Part shown: piece after piece, positions 13,201 through 22,925 of the stretch
Layout of the letters: every line of letters begins with the position of its first letter
Numbering within the stretch: position 1 is the stretch's first letter
Assembly (NCBI GenBank): GCA_905221605.1
Contig: CAJNDS010002218.1
Location: 40,001 to 104,000, forward strand
From: Symbiodinium natans
Taxonomy: Eukaryota; Sar; Dinophyceae; Suessiales; Symbiodiniaceae
Direction: 5' to 3'
Length of the DNA: 64,000 nucleotides
Made by a program: the position numbers and the translations under genes
The notes under the pieces: generated by a model
Database searches by the model: none
What the model saw: only the letters and a program-made list of their open reading frames with translations
Told to the model about the DNA's origin: nothing

Positions 13201-16200
13201 GGTTTAGGACTTGGGGGGCTTAGGGTTTAGGAGCTGAGGGGCTTGGTCCTGTGTAGTTTCAGTATCAATTCAACGGCTCGTGAAGTGGGATTCGGAGACT
13301 AAGGGAGTCTCCCCCCGACCCCCCCTTTGCCTTAAACTCTGCAGCCGCTGAAGTGTCATGAACCCTCAACCCTGAACCTCCTCAAATCTCAACCCTAACC
13401 TTGCGAGCCCTAACAGCAAAATCCTAAACCCTAAGCCACCTAAACCACCTAAGCCTCCTAAACCCCCTCAACCTTGAACCTCCTAAACTCTCTACCCTAA
13501 ACCCTAAACCCTAAACCCTAAACCCTAAACCCTAAACCCTAAACCCTAAACCCTAAACCCTAAACCCTAAACCCTAAACCCTAAACCCTAAACCCTAAAC
13601 CCTAAACCCTAAACCCTGAACTGGAGGCTGCCCCAGCGGCTTCTTCTCAGGCTCCAGGGCCTGCTTCGCCTCTGGTGCTCAGAGCTTAGGGTTTAGGGTT
13701 TAGGGTTTAGGGTTTAGGGTTTAGGGTTTAGGGTTTAGGGTTTAGGGTTTAGGGTTTTAGGGTTTTAGGGTTTTAGGGGTCTAGGTTTAGGGTTCAGTGA
13801 GTTGAGTGTGGGATAGGGCTCTCAAACCCTAAACCCTGAAACCCTGAAACCCAGAAACCACGAAAAGCCAGCCCCGAAGCCCGCAAACCAGCAGTGCACT
13901 GCTGTCCCAGCATCCTGGGCTTTAACCTGTAAACCTTAAACCCGAATTCCTATAAACCCTGAACCCTGAACCCTGAACCCTGAACCCTAAACCCTAAACC
14001 CTAATTAAACCCTAAACCCTTTACTAAACCCTAAACACTAAACCCTAAACCCTAAACCCAAACCCGAAACCCGAAACCCACCGCACATTGAAGCCCAGGC
14101 CAGGCCTTGGCGGCCGCAGCGTACGCCTTCGGCGAGGCTTTCGGGGTTTAGGGTTTAGAGTTCAGGGTTTAGGGCTTAGGGTTTAGGGCTTAGGGTTTAG
14201 GGCTTAGGGCTTAGGGTTAAGGGTTCAGGGTTTAGGGTTCAAGGTTTAGGGTTCAAGGTTTAGGGTTTGGGGTTTGGGGTTTGGGGTTTAGGGTTTGGGT
14301 TTGACGACGGGGAGGAATTCCCAGACCCTTTGCCTGGGTGGCCTTGTGTCTTCTTGAAAGCCTACGTCTTCTGGCTTTAAGCAGCGACGGGGACGTGCTG
14401 CTTTGGCAGAAGCAGCTCGGGGAGCGGTTGCCAAGCTCGCTGTTGCCTTGGCGTGTACAACTTCAGGAATGCTGACCAGTCTCATCGCCACGAAACTTAA
14501 AAAAAGCATCGCCATGATGGCGATGACTACGCATGCCCATGAAGAAATGAGCCGCCAGCTGCAGAACCGGACTACTGTACGAGAAAGTACCGGCATGGGG
14601 GGGCCCTAAACCCTAAAGCCCTAAGCCCTAAGCCCTAAGCCCTAAGCCCTAAGCCCTAAGCCCTAAGCCCTAAGCCTTAAGCCCTAAGCCCTAAGCCCTA
14701 AGCCCTAACCCTAAACCGCTTGGGGCTCGGTTTTGCGCGTTGGGGCAGCCAAGAAAACGGAGACTCCGTGATGCGCCCGTCGCTACCACGGCACGGACAG
14801 CTCTTATAAAAACCCCAAAGCAGCAGCAAAATGGCATGTCTTATGGCAAGAAATTACCCTAAACCCTAAACCCTGGCCCCGGAACCCTCAACCCTGAACC
14901 CCAAACCTTCAAAACCCCGACGCGCACGCACTAAGCCCTAAGCCCTAAACCCAAAAGACAGCTCAGTTCTGCAACGTTCTCCAGCCCCCTGCCTCCGCGG
15001 AGGGCAAGTTTGAGAAGTCGATAATCTGATCCATGCCTGGGGATGGTTTAGGGGTCTACGTATAGGGGGTTTAGGGTTGAGGGTTGAGGGTTGGGGGTTG
15101 AGGGTTGAGGGTTGGGGGTTGAGGGTTGAGGGTTTTACAGTAGGGTTTGGGGTTTGGGTTTGGGGGTTTGGGGCTGAGGGGTCCACGCAGAGGGGTTTTA
15201 GGTTTAAATTGTGGAATTCGGACTCAGACTTTGGGGTTTAGGGCGAATATGGGGGATTGAGGTTTTGGATTCGGACTTTGAGGTGTCGGGGCCTATATAG
15301 GGGTTTAGGGGCTCATACAGGGGTTAAGGCTTAGGGCTTGTGGTTTAGTGAAGGATCTCCTAGGCGGGACACCTTACATAAGGCTTCTAAACAGGGCATG
15401 AACCGGCCATAAGGATTACCCTAAACCCTAAACCCTAAACCCTCAACCCTAAACCCTAAACCCTAAACCCTAAGCCCAAAAACTGTCATGCAAGGAGTTG
15501 ATGGGAAACTGCCTGAATTGAAGGCCTCGCATATCAACCCTCAAGCCGAATGGGGCCACCACTGCCATTCTGCATGTGGTCCACCAGGCTGTCGTACCTC
15601 ATCTGCTCTTATCGCCCCCCTAAACCCTAAACCCTAAACTCTAAATTCTGAACCCTGAACCCTGAAACCCATTAGGCTCAGGTGCTGGGTTCGGGGTCAA
15701 TCGTTAAGGTTCAGGCAGTTTAGCATTTAATTCCGGGTTCAGGGCTTAGGGTTCAGGACTGAAACCCTAAAGCCCTGAAACCCTAAAACCCTGAAACCCT
15801 AAAACACTAAAACCCTAAAACCCTAAAACCCTAAAACCCAAAAACCCTAAAACCCTATGAGGGACATAGGGTTCAAAAGTGCAGGGCTGATGGCTTTGGG
15901 AAGTTTTAGGGCTTAGGGCTTGGGATTCAGGGCAAGGCTTAAAACCTGAGTCGGTTTAGGGTTTAGCGTATTTTCCCTGTCCCCTAAACCCTAAGCCCTA
16001 AACTCTAACCCTAAACCCTAAACCCTACGGCCTAAACCCTAAACCCCTAAACCCTAAACCCTAAACCCGAAACCCTAAACCCTCCAATTCCACACCCGCG
16101 GTGCAGGGCGTCCACGGAGAAGTTGGTGTCTGCGGACATGAGGGTTTCATAGCCGGCCTTGGCCACCTCGGGTTCAGGGTTCAGGGTTTAGGGTTCAGGG

Positions 16201-19200
16201 TCTAGGGTTTAGGGTTAGGTTACGGTTTAGGGTTTAGGGGTTTAGGGGTTTAGGGGTTTAGGGGTTTAGGGGTTTAGGGGTTTACGGGTTTACGGGTTTA
16301 CGGGTTTAGGGTTTAGGGTTCAGGGTTTAGGGTTTAGGGTTGCTTAGGGCTTAGGGCTTAGGGCTTAGGGCTTAGGGCTTAGGGCTTAGGGTTTAGGGTT
16401 TAGGGTTTAGGGTTTAGGGCTTAGGGCTTAGGGCTTAGGGCTTAGGGTTTAGGGTTTAGGGTTTAGGGCTTAGGGTTTAGGGTTTAGGGTTTAGGGTTTA
16501 GGGGCTTAGGGATTTCGAGGGGGTTTAGGGTTTTAAGGGATTTAGGGGTTTAGGCTCTGAGGTTCGATGTATATGTGTACACAATATGTACACGCATGCA
16601 TATACTCCATAGTTGAGCTTCAAGTTCTCCTCATCAAGGTTTGGGGTTTAGGGTTTAGGGTTTAGGATTTGGGGTTTAGGGTTTGGGGTTTGGGGCTTGG
16701 GGTTTGGGGCTTGGGGTTTGGGGTTTGGGGTTTGGGGTTTGGGGTTTGGGGTTTGGGGTTTGGGGTTTGGGGTTTGGGGCCTCGGACTTCGGGCTTCGGA
16801 CTTTTTAGGGGGGGTTGCGGCTGCGGGTTCCCTTAGCCTGGGGCTCTACGGCCCTGTAAACCCTAAAAACCCCATACACCCTATTTAGGGTTTAGGGTTT
16901 AGGGTTTAGGGTTTAGGGTTTAGGGTTTAGGGTTTAGGGTTTAGGGTTTAGGGTTTAGGGTTTAGGGTTTAGGGTTTAGGGTTTCCTACAAACCCTACAA
17001 ACTACAAAGCCTATAAAACCCTATAAGCTCTATTAAACTCTATAACCCCTACACACCCTACATACCCTTTCCACCCTCGCCCTAAACCCTACAAACCCTA
17101 TAAGGACCTACAAACCCTATAAACCCTATGAACCCTACAAACCCTACAAGCCCTATCAAGCCCTACAGGCCCAAAAATCCCCATACGCCCTATATACCCT
17201 ATAATCCTACAAACCCTACAAAACCTACAAATCCCTATAACACCCTATAACACCCTATAAAACCCTATAAAACCCTATAAAACCCTACAAACCCTACAAA
17301 CCCTACAAACCCTACAAGCCCTAAACCCTACAAGCCATAAACCCCAAACCCCAAACCCCAAACCCCAAACCTAAACCCTAAACTAAACCTTAAACCAGGC
17401 TGCGTCGTTGCTCTCCTCGACGCACTGCTTCAGGACGCTGCCTTTGCCGGCGTGAAGGGTTGGGTCTGCGTGGTTGCCGTTTAGGGTTTAGGGTTTAGGG
17501 TTTAGGGTTTAGGGTTTAGGGTTTAGGGTTTAGGGTTTAGGCTTTAGGGTTGAGTTTAGGATCTAGTCAGATCTTAGGGTTTCGGGTTCCAGGTTTAAGG
17601 TTTCGGGGCTTCGGGTTTTAAGGCTTTAGGGCCGAAGAGGGCTAAAGGGTTTTAGGTCCTTCTAGGGCAAAGTTCCCATGCACCGCCAGCAACCCTTACA
17701 AAGCAGTGCGTAGGCTCTCACCCCCAGGGAGTGGAGGACCCAGGTAGTCCTTCAAACCTTAGCCCTGAGCCTGAATCCTGAAGCCTTGCACCCCTACACC
17801 CTAACTACATCCTTGAAGCCCTGGAAACCCCGAAATCCTAGTTCCCCCATACTCCAGTGGTCGGAATAAATAGCCTCATATTCCCTCTAAACCCAGCTCT
17901 GATCATTAAGGCCCCTGGAGTACCCTTCCCCACAGATCGATACCTTGAGGCTCTGCGGACAAGCTGCTGTAGAGCTTGATTCTATCCCGCACCTCGTCAT
18001 CATTGTCATTGGCACCAAACCTGGGGTATAGACGCAGGGTTGCAGGGGCTTGCAAGGCCTCAACCCTAAACCCTAAACCCTAAACCCTAAACCCTAAACC
18101 CTAAACCCTAAACCCTAAACCCTAAACCCTAAACCCTAAACCCTGCAGGACCCAGTATGGCCAAGCTGCTGCAGCAGCAGGAGGACGTCCTTGCGCAGCG
18201 ACGTGCACTTCCTGAGCTTCCCAGCGACTCGGTTTTGCGGGGCTTGTGGGTTTAGGGTTTAGGTTTTAGGGTTTAGGGTTTAGGGTTTAGGGTTTGGGGT
18301 TTAGGGTTTAGGTTTAGGGTTTAGGGTTTAGCGTTTAGGGTTTAGGGTTTAGGGTTTAGGGTTTAGGGTTTAGGGTTTAGGGCTCGGGTTTAGGGCTCGG
18401 GTTTAGAGTTTAGGGGTTGAGGGTTTAGGGCCTAAAGGTGTTAAGTTTGCGGGTTTAGGGCTTCGAGGGTTTACAAGGGGGTTTAGGGCTTAAAGTTGGA
18501 GGTTTCGGCGCTTGAGGCTGTAAGGCGGCTGTAAGGCTTGCATGGATGGCCACTTCCCCTATCCGCAAGATCCCTAAGCGCCTTAGCCTAAGCCCAAGAC
18601 ACACAACCCTTATAACCCTAAACCCTAAATGCGAAACCCTAAACCCTAAACCCCTGAGACCCTAGCCCCTTAAATTTTGGAGACCCTCCCCTGGCGCCCA
18701 ATTCCGAAACCAACAACCTTCTGCTGCAGCCAAGCAGCATCGCAATCTTCGACCTCGGTCTTACCCGGGACTCCAATCTAACTCCCCTTATGAAGGGCCT
18801 GTGGTTTAGAGCTTAGGGCTTTAGAAGGGGATTTGGAGGTTTGGGGCTAAGGGTTTGTATGGCGTGGGGTTCTTGATGGTTCCTGTTCTTGTGTGTTTCG
18901 ATTTGGGGTATGCAGATCGTACACTGGTTTTCCAATTGACCAGTGTGTTGCGGTAACCCCGTGTTGTGCTCCGAGCCGGTTACCTACATCGAATAACAAG
19001 ACAGTCATTACCATGACAAAGAGGTAGGGCAAGCCGCGAAGCGCGCTTCGCAGTCGAGAACAGCTCGCGCTCAAATCGCAGCAAGCATGAGGCTACGATG
19101 GGGGGGGGGGGGGTGGAAATATGTTGGGGCCAGACTCGGCACTACTGGGGGGCACATCAGGAAAGTAGCCTTCCACTTGATATGTGCTGCCTCTACTGAA

Positions 19201-20593
19201 TATGCCCTAAGCCTTAAACCCTAAACCCTCCCCAAAGCCTAAACCCTAAACCCTAAACCCTAAACCCTAAACCCTAAACCCTAAACCCTTAACCCTTAAC
19301 CCTTAACCCTTAACCCTTAACCCTTAACCCTTAACCCTTAACCCTTAACCCTTAACCCCAACCTCAACCCTCGTTGCGCGGAGGGGCAAGGCGTCAACAG
19401 CAGCTGCCCGGACTAAGGCGTTCTCCAAGATCAGTCCTGGGAGTTCAGGTTTGGGTCTATAGGGTTTGGGGTTTAGGGTTTAGGGTTTAGGGTTTAGGGC
19501 TTGAATTCCGAGTGAAAAAGGGTTTAGGGCTTAGGGCTTACTCTCTTTCCTTGCCGAGGCTCTGTTGTAGATGAAGCGCACGTACTTCGCTGGATGAGAC
19601 GTGCTGGGGACCTGTCCCATGAAATTGGTCTACGAGCAGGCTCTGGTTGAGGGTTTAAGGTTTAGGGTTCAAGGTCCTTAAACCCTAAACCCTAAACTTT
19701 AGAACCTAAACCGGGCTTTTAAGGCTTGTCTAAGGGTGTAGGGTTACTTGTGCCAGGCCTGTAGTCCCAAGCCCCAAACACCAAACTTGTCTCGAGGGGA
19801 CAACCCCAAGTTCGGCCCACACAGCGCTCGTAAGCCCTGATGACCTGGAGCAGGACTGCGTTCGAAAATCCTAAGCCCTAAACGCTGAACCCCTGAACCC
19901 CTAAACCCCAAACCCTAAACCCCAAACCCCAAAACTCCACGTCCTAAACTAAAGTTTAGGGTTTCGGGCTTGAGGATGCGGCTGTTGGCTTGAGCATGCG
20001 AGACTCTGACTACATTACTCAAACACCCCTAAAAGAGTAGGCTGAAATTCGGAATCCTATCTGGTGTCCTCCCTCTTTGATGCAGCGAAGACATTTGTCC
20101 GGGGCATATGTGGGTTCTTTAAGGGGTAAAAGGAGGGAACTCTAGAAGGGACCATTAATCCTATTCCCTTATACAACCCGATACATACTTTATACACTTC
20201 CCATACACCTAAGCAGCCCCTAAATAATCCTAAGCCCTAAACCCTAAACCCTAAACCCTAAACCCTAAACCCTAAACCCTAAACCCTAAACCCTAAACCC
20301 TAAACCCTAAACCCTAAACCCCATGGGTAAGCTCCAGCCCCGAAGTCTCAAGGTCTCGAAGTAGGCTGCGGCAAATAACGACCTCGCATTTTCATGGAGT
20401 AAGTTCCCCCCCCCCCCTCCAAACCCTAACCCTAAACCCTAAACCCTAAACCCTAAACCCTACACCCTAAACCCTAAACCCTAAACCCGAAACCCTAAAC
20501 CCTAAACCAAGACTCCCTGGGCCCAGATCCACACAAGGCCTCCTCGCCCAGGAATCCGAGGATGCGCGTGCAAAGATTCGGGTACTCGCAGTC
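1250..20593 (-). CDS. Coatomer subunit gamma (gamma-COP), C-terminal half, many exons
   Basis: Collinear minus-strand exons match gamma-COP, a subunit of the COPI coat for Golgi-to-ER vesicles. In order: DCEYPNLCTRILGFLGEE; PAKYVRFIYNR; LILENALVRAAAVDA; SLRKDVLLLLQQ; NDDEVRDRIKLYSSL (all end of the HEAT-like trunk); DFSNLPSAE; a Pro/Ala linker (PGAPPVPKAAAAPQVA); KPKPLTENE + AEYTVQVIKHML; HHLVLEMYVSNTVQG; VNLTGLEPGWSEAG and GGEAWLHLELRG (appendage). The join LGEE | VPSTSH and the join TENE | AEY keep phase. Most introns hold telomere-like arrays. The first 400 or so residues of a normal gamma-COP are not seen upstream (20.6-22.8 kb has no room), so this is a partial gene, or its 5' part lies elsewhere. 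Whether it is expressed is unknown. The last exons are the least certain. Confidence 0.75.
1803..2653 (-). repeat. CCCTAAA arrays and variants
   Basis: Perfect arrays at 1803-1891 and 2585-2653; between them CCCTGAACCCTAAA and CCCTAAAAC variants and short unique DNA without a visible exon. Confidence 0.85.
2660..2748 (-). CDS. Candidate gamma-COP C-terminal exon
   Basis: After CCCAG| it reads QNGSAHVVLRKNGGEAWL then HLELRGSS, resembling the 'GGxxxLxLxVRS' end of gamma-COP. One island further (1350-1255) reads EDAAGVVSASLGASLRF and may be the last exon. Confidence 0.45.
2787..3120 (+). repeat. TTTAGGG array (about 47 units)
   Basis: Nearly perfect; the two interruptions are one GGGGG and one missing G. 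It directly adjoins the exon at 2660-2748. Confidence 0.95.
3800..3876 (-). CDS. gamma-COP appendage exon
   Basis: After TGGCAG| it reads VNLTGLEPGWSEAGASAI then NKLEFGL, similar to 'VxxxNFxxAWExxxxxxExxxxFxL' of the appendage. Confidence 0.6.
4035..4133 (-). repeat. 8-bp CCCCTAAA array
   Basis: About 12 homogeneous units one base longer than the telomere unit. Confidence 0.9.
4687..4794. mobile_element. Foldback element, family A (best copy)
   Basis: 108 bp with near-perfect terminal inverted repeats of about 40 bp, starting TTGGGATGTTCACCCTTATA and ending in the complement (GTAAGGAGGAGCATCCCAA). No coding capacity, so it is MITE-like. Other copies: 11566-11666, 22656-22757, 33713-33805, 48175-48257. 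Confidence 0.8.
5230..5570 (-). CDS. Coding-like island, candidate appendage exon
   Basis: Two minus-strand frames look coding. 5391-5240 reads LTDIRCDILDGIHEEDKDL then RALEARTANTFVEKS, which could correspond to the acidic 'EEDGxxDEYxLEDL' stretch of gamma-COP. 5505-5388 reads VNKNGKKNGKKKVTGTKDLK then ETQAYPMQFALLPD and a stop. Only one can be used at a time; the assignment is tentative. Confidence 0.35.
5885..6175 (-). CDS. Two candidate gamma-COP appendage exons
   Basis: The island at 6115-6170 reads AAVAAPETKPLHRDLELHA. The island at 5885-5935 reads APAHVASGITLEEVQAVPAQ. Both are open, GC-rich and between telomere arrays, and lie where appendage exons are expected, but similarity is not convincing. 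Confidence 0.35.
6191..6302 (+). repeat. TTTAGGG to TTTGGGG array
   Basis: Starts as TTTAGGG, then about 12 uniform TTTGGGG units. Confidence 0.9.
6340..6389 (-). CDS. gamma-COP appendage exon
   Basis: After CATCAG| it reads FAHHLVLEMYVSNTVQ, matching 'xHxVLxFxxxNTxxxQ'. On the right the array is CCCTAAA, on the left TTTGGGG units. Confidence 0.8.
6770..6813 (-). CDS. gamma-COP appendage exon
   Basis: After TGCCAG| it reads AEYTVQVIKHML, the conserved start of the appendage ('EYxVxVVKHxF'). Flanked by CCCTAAA on the left and TTTAGGG on the right. Confidence 0.85.
7860..9045. other. gamma-COP intron with degenerate repeats and one unexplained island
   Basis: Mostly ACCCTATAAACCCTACAAACC-type decayed repeat. 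The island 8390-8655 has an open minus frame (MTQQGKGPSFMDSEELQQAV then PQFEG) followed by CAG|GTGG, which could be an exon of something else. The poly-C/poly-A tract is at 8889-8918. Confidence 0.4.
9047..9082 (-). CDS. gamma-COP appendage exon (36 nt)
   Basis: Twelve codons, HSCKPKPLTENE, between CTGCAG| and GAG|GCTCC (GC donor). It joins AEYTVQ of the next exon in phase 0, giving LTENEAEYTVQ, a gamma-COP hallmark. The intervening 2.2-kb intron (6814-9046) contains two other coding-like islands. Confidence 0.8.
10586..11100 (-). CDS. Open frame of about 165 codons inside a gamma-COP intron, function unknown
   Basis: An uninterrupted minus-strand frame ending in TGA at 10586, with normal amino-acid composition: SLYPGTNTYFYSLRYRRS, TPNEYRDLFWWRTLPKCLW, KGGGFVAISPGYVEGKAHK, ASWLNQFGDLWINQRVQYL, HGHPNYAPREEI. 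It is far longer than the exons around it and lies between gamma-COP exons at 11.8 and 9.05 kb. A 35-b telomere-like stretch (11103-11138) breaks its upstream extension. I do not recognise the family. It may be a retroposed exon, a nested gene or a mobile-element remnant. Confidence 0.5.
11225..11352 (-). repeat. 9-bp CCCCCTAAA array
   Basis: About 14 units, with one T-to-C change (CCCCCTACA). Two bases longer than the telomere unit. Confidence 0.9.
11566..11666. mobile_element. Foldback element, family A
   Basis: Shares TTATACTAACAGTCCTTCAT with the 4687 copy and ends AAAATCCCAA. The arms have diverged. Confidence 0.7.
11785..11872 (-). CDS. gamma-COP exon before the appendage
   Basis: After CTCAG| it reads EPEQRAASSSELARVVPL then GSRAFR, comparable to 'ELAxIPxLxxLGxxFxSS' that precedes the appendage. 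Confidence 0.5.
12722..12781 (-). CDS. gamma-COP linker exons (13622-13673 and this one)
   Basis: This island reads RKPGAPPVPKAAAAPQVA. The one before it (13673-13622) reads EAKQALEPEKKPLGQPP. Pro/Ala/Lys-rich sequence suits the flexible hinge between the trunk and appendage, but low complexity limits confidence. Confidence 0.45.
13497..13616 (-). repeat. CCCTAAA array
   Basis: About 17 perfect units. With the TTTAGGG array at 13685-13755 it brackets the linker exon at 13622-13673. Confidence 0.95.
14993..15036 (-). CDS. gamma-COP exon g8
   Basis: After CCCAG| it reads MDQIIDFSNLPSAE and ends GAG|GCAGG (GC donor). Resembles 'PFDxxxIPxA' of gamma-COP. A competing frame is also open. Confidence 0.5.
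16098..16166 (-). CDS. gamma-COP exon g7 (candidate)
   Basis: After CCCGAG| it reads VAKAGYETLMSADTNF then SVDALHR, resembling 'VxxLExAL' near the end of the trunk domain. Confidence 0.5.
16230..16510 (+). repeat. Mixed TTTAGGGG, CTTAGGG and TTTAGGG blocks
   Basis: Successive homogeneous blocks (GGGGTTTA, GGGTTTAC, GGGCTTA, GGGTTTA), each of 3-8 units. Confidence 0.9.
17402..17437 (-). CDS. gamma-COP exon g6 (about 36 nt)
   Basis: Reads VLKQCVEESNDA between GGCAG| and GCA|GCC. Weak similarity only; placed by order and splice sites. Confidence 0.45.
17955..18020 (-). CDS. gamma-COP exon g5
   Basis: After CCCCAG| it reads FGANDNDDEVRDRIKLYSSL; DDEVRDRA is a gamma-COP landmark. The island right of it has a pyrimidine-poor intron and a telomere array at 18060-18145. 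Confidence 0.8.
18166..18219 (-). CDS. gamma-COP exon g4
   Basis: Reads KLRKCTSLRKDVLLLLQQ, matching 'LRPxIxVLLxRC'. Two other frames are also open across this short island; this one is chosen for similarity and order. Confidence 0.6.
19240..19360 (-). repeat. CCCTAAA to CCCTTAA array
   Basis: Seven perfect CCCTAAA units pass abruptly into about 10 CCCTTAA units. Confidence 0.9.
19390..19436 (-). CDS. gamma-COP exon g3
   Basis: Reads LILENALVRAAAVDA, the 'LENxxVRAAAVSAL' that follows YNR in gamma-COP. Exact borders are not resolved. Confidence 0.8.
19561..19611 (-). CDS. gamma-COP exon g2
   Basis: Seventeen codons, VPSTSHPAKYVRFIYNR, the conserved 'PSKYIRxIYNR' of gamma-COP. Joined to g1 in phase 0 (LGEE|VPS). 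Donor AGA|GCC. Confidence 0.85.
20540..20593 (-). CDS. gamma-COP exon g1
   Basis: Eighteen codons, DCEYPNLCTRILGFLGEE, matching 'EDCEhxxLxxxILxxLGxEGP' of gamma-COP. The acceptor CTCCAG| follows a pyrimidine-rich stretch; the donor is GAG|GCCTT (GC type). Phase 0. Confidence 0.8.
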
Positions 20594-20974
20594 CTGGAGG
20601 CCAGCAAAAACCATGTCAGAGGGTTTGGGTGGGGGCCCTCCTAACCCTAAACCCTAAACCCTAAACCCTAAACCCTAGGGGGTAGCCCACATCCAAACCC
20701 CAAACCCTAAACCCCAAACCCTACACCCTAAACCTGAAACCCTAAACCCTAAACCCCAAACCCCAAACCCTAACCCCAAATCCTAAACCCAACACCCGAC
20801 ACTTACAAATCCTAAACCCTAAACCCTAAACCCGAAACCCTAAACCCTAAACCCCAAAACACAGAGGCCCATATTTTGGCCGTCGCCGTTAAAACTTGTG
20901 GGCGATGCTTTGGCCCCAGAAAGCAGCAGCCGAACCCAGAGTCTGAAGTCACCACTCCAGGAGTTGCGGTTTAG

Positions 20975-21255
20975 GGTTTAGGGTTCAGGGTTTAGGGTTT
21001 AGGGTTTAGGGTTTAGGGTTTAGGGTTTAGGGTTTAGGGTTTAGGGTTTAGGGTTTAGGGTTTAGGGTTTAGGGTTTAGGGGTTAGGGTTTAGGGTTTAG
21101 GGTTTTGGGTTTAGGGTTTAGGGTTTAGGGTTTAGGGTTTAGGGTTTAGGGTTTAGGGTTTAGGGTTTAGGGTTTAGGGTTTAGGGTTTAGGGTTTAGGG
21201 TTTAGGGTTTAGGGTTTAGGGTTTAGGGTTTAGGGTTTAGGGTTTAGGGTTTAGG
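20975..21255 (+). repeat. TTTAGGG array
   Basis: About 40 units with two single-base changes. Confidence 0.95.
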
Positions 21256-21467
21256 GCTTCTTGTGGTTGCGGACCTGATCCCTAAACCCTAAACCCCAAA
21301 CACGCCCTCAGGGGAGTGGAGCGCCCTACATCCGAATGTAGGTCTCAGGGTAGCCGTCGTCAGGCGGCCAGCAGCCTGGGCGCCAGGGGCGAAGATTCAG
21401 TGACTGAAGGAGGGATCCCAGTTTAGAGTTTAGGGTTTAGGGTTTAGGGTTTAGGGTTTAGGGTGTG

Positions 21468-21640
21468 TAGGGTGTTAGGGTGTTAGGGTGTTAGGGTGTT
21501 AGGGTGTTAGGGTGTTAGGGTGTTAGGGTGGTAGGGTGGTAGGGTGTTAGGGTGTTAGGGTGTTAGGGTGTTAGGGTGTTAGGGTGTTAGGGTGTTAGGG
21601 TGTTAGGGTGTTAGGGTGTTAGGGTGTTAGGGCGTTAGCC
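21468..21640 (+). repeat. 9-bp GTGTTAGGG array
   Basis: About 19 units; a second block of about 9 is at 22029-22115, on the far side of the small ORF. Confidence 0.9.
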
Positions 21641-21985
21641 CGCGCCGAACACGCTCCAGCCGCGTTTGCCCCAACCCTTGGGCTTGCCCTTGCCTTTAGC
21701 CTGGTCCTTGCTCTTCCCTTTCTTGCCCTGGGACCAGTTGCGCCACGCGTCGTGCTGCGGACCCTGTTCGGCATCCTCGCGCCGGCGCTTGCCGCCGCGC
21801 TTCTTATTCTTGTTCCGCAGCAGGGGCTGAAGGTTTTCGAGATCAAGGTGCATATTGGCACCGTTCAGCTCGTAATCCATCGTGTCCTGGCTGGACACAG
21901 AGAGAGTAATCTCTCTCACCCCCTGCGCGGATCAGGGATCCCGCGTGCCAGCCTCAGGGGAGTACTGCACTGATAGCGCAGTCTC
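21641..21985 (-). CDS. Small Lys/Gly-rich ORF flanked by 9-bp repeats
   Basis: From the ATG near 21880 to TAA at about 21638 the frame encodes about 81 residues: MDYELNGANMHLDLENLQPL, then basic RNKNKKRGGKRRRED and KKGKSKDQAKGKGKPKGWGK. KGKGK-type tails are common in dinoflagellate proteins and in their retroelement ORFs. The unit is bounded on both sides by GTGTTAGGG arrays (21468-21640 and 22029-22115). Function unknown. Confidence 0.4.
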
Positions 21986-22139
21986 CGGAACGACAAGTTC
22001 CATTGCCCACAGCCAGGGCACTGCCAGGTGTTAGGGTGTTAGGGTGTTAGGATGTTAGGGTGTTAGGGTGTTAGGCTGTTAGGCTGTTAGGGTGTTAGGG
22101 TGTTAGGGTGTTATGGTTTAGGGTGTTAGGGTCTAGGGC

Positions 22140-22560
22140 TTAGGGCTTATTCAGGGTGTAGGGTTAAGGGTTTAGGGTTTGGTCACATAAGGCTTCTGTT
22201 CGTGGAACTGCAACGCGTAACCCACGGGACACCCGACGGTACACCATGAAAAACCTTGTTCGCAAAGCCTGGTTAAACCCAAAATCCAAATTGCGCCCAG
22301 GACAGAATAGGTGAACCCTCTGCATAGCCTCTTTACATAGCAATGCTATGAAAACGACAGCCCAAGTCACTTCTTTTTTGGGGGGTACGGGGGGGCAGTG
22401 ACTGCGAATGTGTGACTGACTGTGACTGACAAAGGCGCGCAACCGGAAAAACATGGCTTGTTGCGCGCTGCAATGTGACAATCGCCGCGAGGCATGCTCA
22501 AAACCTTGCACGCTAAAACCCCATAGAACCCCCAAAGCCCTGGAAACCCTTAAAACCCTT
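22140..22560. other. Unique DNA without recognised gene
   Basis: About 400 bp of non-repeat sequence with an open minus frame of 123 codons, but no convincing composition or motif. A SHSQSHIRSH stretch comes from a short TGACTG repeat. Confidence 0.4.
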
Positions 22561-22655
22561 CAAGCCCTTCAAGCCGGCACAAAACCCCAAAGCCGTAACA
22601 AACGCTTCAGTCCCTTGAGGCCCTGAAAACCCCTGTGATCCATGAAACCCACAAC

Positions 22656-22757
22656 TTGGCATGTTACCCCCTATTACTAACAGTCCTTACTAGGGATTGC
22701 AATAGGGGGTACTATGATCTCTATTAAGGACTGTTCATGTAAGGGGGAACATCCCAA
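22656..22757. mobile_element. Foldback element, family A
   Basis: TTGGCATGTTACCCCCTATT at the left, GTAAGGGGGAACATCCCAA at the right; ACTAACAGTCCTT inside. Confidence 0.75.
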
Positions 22758-22874
22758 CCCTAAAACTAAGCCCTAAACCCTAAACCCTAAACCCTAAACC
22801 CTAAACCCTAAACCCTAAACCCCAAACTAAGGTTTCAAGCCCAAGCCACAGGGGCGCGGGTCACCCGAGGCTGC

Positions 22875-22925
22875 CAGAAGCCGACAGGCCGGGCAGTGCG
22901 GCGAAGGCCGGGGAGGCTCCGCCAC
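22875..22925 (-). CDS. E3 ligase exon R11
   Basis: Seventeen codons in phase 0, VAEPPRPSPHCPACRLL, between CCCGAG| and CTG|GCAGC (GC donor). CPxC-R resembles the CPEC tail that follows RING2 in some RBR families. No stop is reached, so at least one more exon follows. Confidence 0.65.

Noticed and set aside
20325-20405. Island reading ARSLFAAAYFETLRLRGW as a gamma-COP exon
   Set aside because: Neighbouring exons g1 and g2 join in phase without it; no similarity to gamma-COP. It may be an exon fragment of something else.
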